From: Symbiodinium natans
Taxonomy: Eukaryota > Sar > Dinophyceae > Suessiales > Symbiodiniaceae
Reading direction: 5' to 3'
Length of the DNA: 13,345 bases
NCBI GenBank assembly: GCA_905221605.1
Contig: CAJNDS010002035.1
Coordinates: 546,555-559,899 of the forward strand
The notes under the pieces are model-generated. The model saw nothing but the letters and a program-made list of their open reading frames with translations. It did no database searches and was not told where the DNA came from. The translations under genes and the position numbers were made by a program. The number at the start of each line of letters is the position of its first letter. Position 1 is the first letter of the stretch. Shown in pieces: positions 7,123 to 13,209 of this stretch.

Positions 7123-10100
7123 ATGAGGCCTGTCATTCCTCTGACCAAAGAGAGCCAAATGCTGAGACTCGGTTTTTTTTTCGCATCATCTGTTGCACAT
7201 CGCATCTACTTTAACGGTCGAAGTACCCCAAGGTGATGTCTCGACCACCCTGCGACCTAAACCCTAGGGAGTTAGAGGTACCAGATGTACTTATTTCAAT
7301 GTGCAGTAGTATTGGGGGAGGGGACAGAATGGCATGTATGAAGTTTCGCAGAGGTAGCAGGTTCTGGGAGTTTGCTGTGCCCTAAAGCCTCCGGAAAAGG
7401 CCTTGCAGGGTCTAAGAGTCTAAGGTGCAAAGCTCATACATTCCAAACCCCAAACCCCGAACACTACGCACAGGCAAGCTGTGGCCCCTGCATCCCATCT
7501 AAGGCCCCAAGAAATCCCAGAAGCCCGGAAAGTCCACGTTTTGAGTTCAGGGGGTGTGGGGTTTAGGGTCTAGGGTTTAGGGTTTAGGGTTTCGGATTTG
7601 GGGTTTAGGCCTCTTAGAACGTGAGTTTAGGGCATAGGGTGTAAGGTTTAGGGTTCAGGTTTGAAGCCTCTTAGACCCTTACAAGCTTTCAGATTCCGCA
7701 GCTCAACCCTAAACCCTAACCCTAAACTCAAGTTCTAAGAGGCTCAAACCCGAAACCCTAAACCCCAAACCCCAAACCCCAAACCCCAAACCCCAAACCC
7801 CAAACCCCAAACCCTAAACCCTAAACCCTAAACCCTAAACCCTAAACCCTAAACCCTAAACCCTAAACCCTAAACCCTAAACCCTAACTTACACCCAGGT
7901 GGATCCCCGGTCCTTGAGATGGCGCAGGACTTCGAGGGGCTTCTCACCAGCAGCGGCTCCACGTCTGCAGAGTTTAGGGTTTAGGGTTTAGGGTTTAGGG
8001 TTTGGGGGTTTAGGGTTTAGGCTTTAGGGTTTGGGGGTTTACGGTTTAGGGTTTGGGGTTTGGGGGTTGGTTTAGGGTTTGGGGTTTAGGGTTTAGGGTT
8101 TGGGGTTTAGGGTTTGGGGGTTTAGGGTTTAGGCTTTAGGGTTTGGGGGTTTAGGGTTTAGGGTTTGGGGTTTGGGGTTTGGGGGTTGGGGGTTGGTTTA
8201 GGGTTTAGGGTTTGGGGTTTGGGGTTTGGGGTTTGGGGGTTTAGGGTTTGGGGTTTGGGGTTTGGGGTTTGGGGTTTGGGGGTTGGTTTAGGGTTTGGGG
8301 TTTGGGGTTTGGGGTTTGGGATTTGGGGTTTAGGGTTTAAGTTTAGGGTTTAGGGACAGCAGGGGCAGAAACGGCAGTCTTCTTGCGATCGAGATGGACT
8401 CAGCTATTGCAGGGTCCTACAAACAAGCAACTTTGACGCGGTCGTGCGGTGCACTGGACGGTCGCATTTTATTTAAGTGACACGTGGCACTCTCGCAATC
8501 CAAGTGAGTGCGGCGCACTGCGCATGTGAGATGTCGTGTTTCCGGAGGGTCTGTACTACTGGTCTTGGTGAGTTGAAGTCTGGTGCCTGATCATGTTAGG
8601 AGCAGTCATGCACGGGGCGTCCTTTGGGGAACACCAGGAATACACTAAACCCTAAACCCTAAACCTAAACCCTAAACCCTAAACCGTGTGTTTTTGATCC
8701 ACGGCTGGTTTGCCTTTGACCAGATTCCTTGGGGCGCATGGTGCTGCAGGATGCGCTGCCTCTTGGATGCAAGGGGTTTAGGGTTTAGGGTTTAGGGTTT
8801 AGGGTTTAGGGTTTAGGGTTTAGGGTTTAGGGTTTAATTTAGGGTTTGGGGTTTAGGGTTTAGGGAGTCAGTCCATGAATTGGAGACATCTCCACTAGCC
8901 CCATTCTCCTACACCCCTTGTTTGCATGTGGTGTGTAGCTGCAACCCCTAAGCTCTAACCCGCGAGTGCAGAGTTGAGGCATGAGCCACGCGGGATCCCG
9001 AAATGCACATTTCTCTACAGCACCTTCCAGTCGATTCTTATGTAGGGCCTGTGTAGGGCAGTCGTTGTGAGGGTTTACCCTAAACCCTACACCCTAAGGC
9101 CTAAGCCCTAAACCCTGAACCCTGAACCCTTTAAAGGGTTGGGAGTTTGAGGAGTTTTGAGTCTGTAGGGGGGCGATGGGATCGCGTACCCCTAAGGTCA
9201 TGTATTCCCTTAGGGGTCCTTGAAAAAGGTGGTCACCTTAGGGTCTTTAGACTAGAGAGGTTTAGGGCTTAGGGAAGTTTAGGGTTTACGTTCAAGCGAA
9301 TTGACCACCCAAAGCCCTAAACCCTAAACCCTAAACCCTAAACCGCCTCCCACCCTCACGCTGCAGAGGTGGGCATGTCACTTCGAATGGGAGAGCCCGC
9401 CCGCACCGGCGCGATTCCATCACTTTGTGGTCAACGGCGCGGAGGGGGGGGGGGGGGGGGATGAGGGTATTTTAGGGTTCATGTGGTTCCCAAGGGTTCA
9501 GGGTTCTTTTGAGCCGAAGAATCGTACTGTGGCTGCGTTGGGTCCGGCTCACGGAGTGGTCTGAGCTTGACAGATCCATGTGCCTTTGCCAGAGACCTGG
9601 GTCTAGGGTTTAGGGTTTGGGGTTTAGGGTTTGGGGTTTAGGGTTTAGGGTTTAGGGTTTACGGTTTGGAGTCCCAAGCCCGAGCTGACTTGGCGCCTTG
9701 TGGAGGGAGCTCCCTTGCTCGCAGGCTCAGTATGCAACGCTCGACGTTTCAAGGACTGTGATCCAGCTTCCTGCTTAGCGGCTGGAAGCTATTGTCGTGC
9801 GCAGTAGTCGGTGGCAGCGGCTAAGGATATGAGTCTTTCACGACATGGCGGGTGGGGGACCCTTCATATACCCCCATAGACTATAATATTCATGGTCGAA
9901 CCCCCAGAAAGGGTGCACCAATTTTTGGAAACCCGCAAAGATCTTCAATGACTTCAACCTACACTCAAGGATTCGCATCTGTCGTGTCTGCGTCAAGGCA
10001 GTTCATTGCTCGCCAAACCCTAATCCCTAAACCCGAAACCTTAAACCTTAAAAACCCGAAACCCTAAACCCTAAACCCTGAGCCACCCGAAGCTGCAGAG

Positions 10101-10646
10101 TCTTTCACTCCCTGGTGCACAGGGCGTGATCTGACTCACGTGCACATTCGGGGCCGAACTGCGGATCTTCCTGAAATGTTGCTCCTCGTATAATCCTAGG
10201 TCGGCCCTCGATCCATTTCACTTTTTTTCTGCTATGGGGTTAACATTCAGGAATATTTCTCCCAGTGGCTCCAACGACAAACCGGAAATCTACCAAAGTT
10301 CAGAGCTCAACCCTAAACCCTCAACCCTAAACCCTAAACCCTAAACCCTACAGGACAAGGGCTTCGACGTGCAGCTGCTGGGGTTTGCTCGCTGTCAAGT
10401 GCGGCTCGGCAGCAAGGAACAGCCGCAGGAACACTTGACTTGGGCTGGTAGTACCCCGAGCCCTCACCCCAACCCTAACCCCCTCGTTTGGGTTTAGGGT
10501 TTTGGGTCTTAGGTTTTAGGTTTTAGGTTTTAGGTTTTAAGTCTTGTTTTAGGGTTTGGGGCTGAGGGCTTAGGGAATAAGCAGCACTGAATTGAGCTAC
10601 ACTCCCAAGGACGCGGGAGGGAGAGATTGACGAGGAGCTGCACTGA
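7123..10646 (+). CDS. Model C: 15-exon gene, unknown protein, about 346 residues
   Basis: It runs from ATG at 7123 to TGA at 10644. Inferred exons are 7123-7232, 7268-7376, 7474-7555, 7899-7971, 8363-8476, 8531-8567, 8750-8775, 8864-8927, 9021-9041, 9367-9426, 9679-9729, 9834-9894, 10099-10187, 10354-10447 and 10597-10646, in phase throughout. Fragments in order include MRPVIPLTKESQMLRLGFFF, VPDVLISMCSSIGGGDRMAC, ASCGPCIPSKAPRNPRSPE, GSPVLEMAQDFEGLLTSSGS, GRNGSLLAIEMDSAIAGSYK, ESVHELETSPLAPF, RWACHFEWESPPAPARFHHF, PELTWRLVEGAPLLAGS, SFTPWCTGRDLTHVHIRGR and DKGFDVQLLGFARCQVRLGS. The N-terminus has a hydrophobic stretch (LGFFFASSVA) that could be a signal or anchor. No family is recognised. The strongest part is 7899-8927, where frames chosen separately for each island joined in phase across two introns made of telomere repeat. 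Weak points are the 35-bp intron 7233-7267, exons of 26 and 21 bp, the end of the 9679 exon (its frame stays open to 9804) and the last exon. Confidence 0.45.
7558..7612. repeat. G-strand telomere-type tract
   Basis: About six TTTAGGG-like units, some changed (GTCTAGGG, TTTCGG, TTTGGGG), at the start of the inferred intron 7556-7898. Confidence 0.85.
7705..7733. repeat. Short C-strand telomere tract
   Basis: CCCTAAACCCTAACCCTAAA after a G-strand-flanked unique stretch. AAGTTCTAAGAGGCT at about 7729-7744 is the near reverse complement of GCCTCTTAGAACGTG at 7609-7623, so the G- and C-strand parts form a broader inverted repeat. Confidence 0.75.
7755..7888. repeat. C-strand array: 7 CCCCAAA units then 10 CCCTAAA units
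   Basis: CCCCAAA repeats from 7763 to 7811 and switches sharply to CCCTAAA from 7812 to 7881. The clean switch suggests block duplication of each variant rather than scattered mutation. Confidence 0.95.
7972..8362 (+). repeat. 391-bp G-strand array of TTTAGGG and TTTGGGG; inferred whole intron
   Basis: Nearly every base belongs to TTTAGGG or TTTGGGG (plus GGGGG variants and the occasional GGGGGTTGG), with a mixed higher-order order. The inferred donor is GA|GTTTAG and the acceptor GACAGCAG at 8355-8362. The flanking exons end and begin in matching phase 2 (GA + G). TTTGGGG parts lack stop codons and give a spurious Trp/Gly/Leu/Phe ORF at 8165-8353. Confidence 0.9.
8645..8685. repeat. C-strand telomere array, about 5 units
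   Basis: CCCTAAA units with one shortened (CCTAAA) inside the inferred intron 8568-8749. Confidence 0.9.
8776..8863 (+). repeat. 88-bp G-strand telomere array; inferred whole intron
   Basis: GTTTAGGG at 8776 opens eight perfect TTTAGGG units, then TTTAATTTAGGG, TTTGGGG and TTTAGGG units, ending TTTAG at 8863. Donor and acceptor both come from the repeat. The upstream frame ends with two bases (GG) and the downstream frame needs one (G), so phase is kept. Confidence 0.8.
9070..9130. repeat. C-strand telomere-type tract with a G/C junction
   Basis: GAGGGTTTACCCTAAACCC places one G-strand unit against C-strand units, followed by decayed CCCTGAA and CCCTAAG copies. Confidence 0.8.
9188..9217. 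other. Perfect hairpin, 10-bp stem, 10-nt loop
   Basis: ACCCCTAAGG at 9188-9197 and CCTTAGGGGT at 9208-9217 are exact reverse complements. No T-run follows and the genome is eukaryotic, so it is not called a terminator. Confidence 0.85.
9262..9343. repeat. Facing G-strand and C-strand telomere tracts
   Basis: G-strand units at about 9260-9290 face four CCCTAAA units at 9312-9343 across 20 bp of other sequence. This would make a hairpin in a transcript and lies inside the inferred intron 9042-9366. Confidence 0.85.
9444..9460. repeat. Poly-G run (17 G)
   Basis: Seventeen G directly follow the GC-rich island 9367-9443. In model C they fall in the intron after 9426. Confidence 0.9.
9602..9668. 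repeat. G-strand telomere array (TTTAGGG with TTTGGGG)
   Basis: About nine units alternating TTTAGGG and TTTGGGG, ending just before the inferred exon at 9679. Confidence 0.9.
10012..10080. repeat. C-strand telomere-type array, partly decayed
   Basis: CCCTAATCCCTAAACCCGAAACC passes into perfect CCCTAAA near 10060-10078. It precedes the CTGCAG acceptor of the exon at 10099. Confidence 0.85.
10308..10351. repeat. C-strand telomere array at an exon border
   Basis: About six CCCTAAA-like units end CCCTACAG|GAC at 10353, so the array runs into the inferred acceptor of the exon at 10354. Confidence 0.9.
10490..10565. repeat. G-strand tract with 7-bp TTTTAGG variant
   Basis: TTTAGGG gives way to TTTTGGG and four or five copies of GGTTTTA (TTTTAGG) at about 10507-10540, a different rearrangement of the same motif. 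Confidence 0.85.
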
Positions 10647-10712
10647 GAAGGGCAAAACCCCGTAAACCCTGGAGCCTTGAACCTTGCAAGGATTCCTTCT
10701 GGCTGGTTCTTA

Positions 10713-10744
10713 GTAGGGAATGAGGGAATTCCCTCATTCCCTAC
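10713..10744. other. Perfect 32-bp palindrome
   Basis: GTAGGGAATGAGGGAA at 10713-10728 is followed at once by its exact reverse complement, centred on the EcoRI-like GAATTC, with no spacer. The flanks are weakly symmetrical (CTTA/AAAG). It sits in the spacer between models C and D. Confidence 0.95.
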
Positions 10745-10784
10745 AAAGGCCTAAGCCCCCCAAGCACTGAACACTCGCCCCAAA

Positions 10785-10863
10785 CCCTAAACCCTAAACC
10801 CTAAACCCTAAACCCTAAACCCTAAACCCTAAACCCTAAACCCTAAACCCTAAACCCTAAACC
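10785..10863. repeat. C-strand telomere array (11 perfect CCCTAAA units)
   Basis: Eleven perfect units run straight into CCGAGCAG at 10862-10869, the inferred acceptor of the first exon of model D. Confidence 0.95.
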
Positions 10864-10869
10864 GAGCAG

Positions 10870-12457
10870 TGTGAGGACAGCTGCTCCTTGGACGGTATGC
10901 GCGAGGGCTACAAGGCCTGCAGAAGGGACCCATTGTTGGGCTACCCGAAATCGGGTTCCGTCTACTTCGGCAAACTGTAAGGACCCTACTTTACTACTAC
11001 TTGCTTAAGAACCCCAAAAGAATGCAAAGTAATAATCCCTATATTACCCTTAATGAGGAAGTTTTTTTTTTCAATTTTTTTCGGGGTTCTTAAGCAATTA
11101 GTAGTAGTTTTAGGGTTGAGGGCTTAGGGGCCTCAACAACCGAAGTCCTGAACCCGACAGGTTCTCCTTCACCTGCTGAAGCTCCTGGAGGAGTCGATGG
11201 TAGCGCTCTCTGACGGGAGCCTCCAAACACTGCCTTCCGGATAATCTCCTAAGCCCTAGTCAAAGCCTAAACCCGAAACCCGAAACCCCAAACCCCAAAC
11301 CCTAAGCCCTAAACCGTAAACCCTCAACCCTGAACCCTAAACCCCTCAAACTGCGGGGCTCGTGGTTTCGGACCGCCAGCACCCTTCCTGTGCATTGACT
11401 TACTTAGCCACTGGTTGGACTTTTGTGTGGGGTTTCAGGGTTCAGGTTCAGGCTTTAGGGTCTAGGGCTTGATCTTGTTTTGGGTTCCCTTACAGGAGTA
11501 GTCAAGTGTAACCGGTTTTTTAATGCTCTGGCGTTAGGGGGGAGCAAGTGCGACTTGCACCACAGATTCAATGGAATTGGAGGAGCAGTCCAGACAGCCC
11601 GCTGAGCTCGAGGAGGAGGAGGAGGAGGCTCCGGGCTTGGGGTGTCTTAATTGAGGGGGGTCTCAAAAACGTGAAAACCTAAACCCTGAACCCTGAACCC
11701 TAAAGCCTAAACCCTAAACCCTAAGCCTGATCAGGTTCCGGCTTCGATACCAGGCACGGAGCAGGCGCTCGAGGAAGCGCCGGAGGCCTGTATTTGCACT
11801 CGCGATGCCTGAAGCAGGTTTAGGGTTTAGGGTTTAGGGTTTAGGGTTTAGGGTTTAGGGTTTAGGGTTTAGGATGAGGTGGACCATGAAGAACTGAACC
11901 CTATACACCATCTGCTCATTACCGGAATAGACTCTGGAGCAGGATCAGATCTGGGCTTTGAGTGCAGACCCCGGCGAGCCTGGACACGACGAGCCACCGG
12001 AAGCTGCAACCGATGCCTTGCCCATGAAAGCTACGTCCTCGAGCTACCTGACATGTAATAGATGTGGGCGGAAGGGAGTTGACCTCTCTTTGGATACTCC
12101 CCTAAAGCCTAAACTCCAAGCCCTAAACCATAAACCCTAAACCCCCTAAATTGATAAGAGGTTGGGAGTTTCGGGGCTCAGGATATCGGCTTCAAGGTTT
12201 CGATCGGAGGTGTCTGGCATGGCAGTGAGAAGGTTAGGGGTTTAGGGCTTATAGGGTTTTGGGTTCAGGGTTTAGGGTTTAGGGTTTGGGGTTTAGGGTT
12301 TAGGGTTTCCTATCAAATAACTTGTACCCCTCCCCCCACTTGCACAAGGTTGGCGCACGTTCAGGTCTTGACAATAGGCAACAGCGCCCACTTAGCCCTC
12401 GACTGCTCTCGCACGCACGGCTGTCTTCCTCTCTGCAGCACCCTTCGTAGTATGTAG
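10870..12457 (+). CDS. Model D: 8-exon gene, unknown protein (5' end not found)
   Basis: Inferred exons are 10870-10959, 11161-11199, 11380-11431, 11496-11600, 11735-11817, 11873-12054, 12182-12232 and 12349-12457, in phase (0,0,1,1,0,2,2) to the TAG at 12455, 237 codons. Fragments in order are CEDSCSLDGMREGYKACRRD, VLLHLLKLLEESM, HPSCALTYLATGWTFVW, VVKCNRFFNALALGGSKCDL, HHRFNGIGGAVQTA, SGFDTRHGAGARGSAGGLYL, DEVDHEELNPIHHLLITGID, ISASRFRSEVSGMAV and LAHVQVLTIGNSAHLALDC. It has many Cys and His residues, but no clear metal-site spacing, and I recognise no family. Evidence is strongest from 11380 onward. One intron is a pure telomere array and one needs a GC donor at 11601. The first exon frame also runs to 10976 with a better donor (CT|GTAAGG), which would not join in phase to 11161. 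The reverse strand at 11161-11235 (ERYHRLLQELQQVKENL) is a real competitor there. Confidence 0.5.
10983..11116. mobile_element. Short inverted-repeat element, 134 bp, 33-bp arms
   Basis: The left arm 10983-11015 (ACCCTACTTTACTACTACTT...) and right arm 11083-11116 (GGGGTTCTTAAGCAATTAGT...) are near-perfect reverse complements, including 16 identical bases around TGCTTAAGAACCCC. The AT-rich interior has no coding capacity. It begins 6 bp after the GTAAGG donor at 10977 and lies wholly in the inferred intron. Confidence 0.8.
11265..11346. repeat. C-strand telomere-type array, mixed variants
   Basis: CCCGAAA, CCCCAAA, CCCTAAG, CCCTCAA and CCCTAAA units follow one another at 7-bp spacing. It lies in the inferred intron 11200-11379. 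Confidence 0.85.
11434..11470. repeat. Degenerate G-strand tract inside a 64-bp inferred intron
   Basis: TTTCAGGGTTCAGGTTCAGG passes into CTTTAGGG. The inferred intron 11432-11495 starts G|GTTTCAG and ends in a good acceptor, GGTTCCCTTACAG. Confidence 0.75.
11675..11728. repeat. C-strand telomere-type array
   Basis: CCTAAACCCTGAACCCTGAACCC and CCCTAAA units precede the acceptor TGATCAG at 11734. Confidence 0.85.
11818..11872 (+). repeat. Pure telomere array read as a complete 55-bp GT-AG intron
   Basis: The stretch is exactly G + (TTTAGGG)x7 + TTTAG, with no other base. Upstream AAGCAG and downstream GATGAGG are unique sequence. The frame reading GGLYLHSRCLKQ upstream continues as DEVDHEELN downstream at phase 0 if the array is removed. 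Left in place, 55 bp would shift the frame and the array carries a stop in every frame. Confidence 0.85.
12100..12150. repeat. C-strand telomere-type tract
   Basis: CCTAAAGCCTAAACTCCAAG then CCCTAAA-like units, in the inferred intron 12055-12181. Confidence 0.85.
12233..12309. repeat. G-strand telomere-type array at an exon border
   Basis: GTTAGGGGTTTAGGG starts at the inferred donor (AAG|GTTAGG) and continues with about eight TTTAGGG-like units. The acceptor lies further on at CTTGCACAAG (12348), after a pyrimidine-rich stretch. Confidence 0.85.
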
Positions 12458-12680
12458 AACAACCTTTCCGCCTCTAGGTTTAGGGTTAGGGTTTAGCGTG
12501 TTAGCACTGCTCCTGCCTCGCACCTATCCCATCAGAAGATGACTTCGCGAACTCGTGGGGCCCATGAGCACCCTGCAATCCCAAGCTTAAAGCCAGATTC
12601 AGATCCCAGACTAGCAGCATGAATACAACATCATAACAGAAGAAGTAAAAAATAAGTTAACAAGAGACGCCAACAAACAG
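12458..12680. other. Spacer between models D and E
   Basis: A short TTTAGGGTTAGGG tract lies at about 12477-12496. A frame after CATCAG (12536-12634) is open but gives no convincing peptide. 12600-12670 is AT-rich (AACAGAAGAAGTAAAAAATA), the most likely place for upstream regulatory sequence of model E, though I see no defined motif. Confidence 0.4.
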
Positions 12681-12698
12681 TACTATCGGGGGCCAACC

Positions 12699-13180
12699 AT
12701 GACCCTGGCAACCCAGGCCGCCCGCTCTGCGCATGGGGCTCGGCCTTCTAGGTTTAGGGTTGTGGGTCGGGTGTGTTTAGGGTTGAGGGTTGAGGGTTTA
12801 GGGTGTAGGGCTTAGGGTTTAGGGTTTAGGGTTCAGGGTGGAGGTTTGATGGTTGGGGAGTTAAGGCCTCTTGCGTTCCGAGAGGTGTGGGCTGCAGCAA
12901 GGGCTCAGGCGTTTGAATCTACGAAAGGAGTCGTTCCCCGAACTCTCTCTCTGGCAGGATTTGGTAGGTGCAGGCTGCTTGTGTGGAGCATGAAGGCTGT
13001 GAGTTAGATGCCCTTCACCGAACCTCTCGTGAAATCGGCTTCTATGCCGTAAAAACGTCTGCTCGCACGTTGTAGCAGCTGAAAGCAGACGGGTGTTCAA
13101 CCCAGGGCCGACGTGCCACGAGCCTGGAAGATTTGGGGGCGCTGGAGCTGCGTGCAGAGGCCGATGGATCAGAACTTTAG
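12699..13180 (+). CDS. Model E: complete 3-exon gene, 86-residue unknown protein
   Basis: The start is ATG at 12699 with A at -3 (CCAACCATGACC). Exons are 12699-12751, 12866-12998 and 13106-13180, with phases 2 and 0, ending at TAG 13178. Donors are AG|GTTTAG and GCT|GTGAGT (the second a near-ideal donor). Acceptors are GTTAAG and AACCCAG. The peptide begins MTLATQAARSAHGARPS and continues PLAFREVWAAARAQAFESTK, then GRRATSLEDLGALELRAEAD. The first 35 residues are rich in Ala, Arg and Ser with few acids, as in an organelle transit peptide, and the C-terminus is acidic; this is inference. The first intron (12752-12865) is degenerate telomere repeat. The exon-1 frame is open back to 12681, so it could instead be an internal exon of model D or another gene. 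A reverse-strand ORF of 79 codons (12861-13100) overlaps exon 2 and is judged a shadow. Confidence 0.5.
12752..12865 (+). repeat. 114-bp degenerate G-strand telomere tract; inferred whole intron
   Basis: GTTTAGGGTTGTGGG opens the tract. TTGAGGG, TTTAGGG, TGTAGGG, CTTAGGG and TTCAGGG units follow, ending GGGGAGTTAAG. It supplies the GTTTAG donor, while the acceptor TTAAG is at the decayed end. Confidence 0.75.
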
Positions 13181-13209
13181 GTTCGCCGCGGGCGGTGTCT
13201 TGTGGATTG

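Noticed and set aside
6969-7205. Reverse-strand ORF of 78 codons
   Set aside because: It crosses the C13 run as a Gly run and is antisense to the ATG-started + frame at 7123, which joins in phase to the next island.
8165-8353. 62-residue ORF rich in Gly, Trp, Leu, Phe
   Set aside because: It is the translation of TTTGGGG repeats, which lack stop codons. There is no unique sequence in it.
10090-10187. Alternative frame ending GAQGVI
   Set aside because: It stops after a few codons. The frame SFTPWCTGRDLTHVHIRGR is longer and joins 10354 in phase 0.
11579-11644. Acidic frame MELEEQSRQPAELEEEEEE
   Set aside because: It is largely a GAG trinucleotide run. The overlapping frame VVKCNRFFNALALGG joins in phase on both sides.
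11958-12140. + frame reading DQIWALSADPGEPGHDEPPE and on to CNRCGRK
   Set aside because: It is attractive as a peptide, but joining it to the next island gives a stop at the junction and it does not follow in phase from the telomere-array intron. The frame starting DEVDHEELN was kept; this one remains possible.
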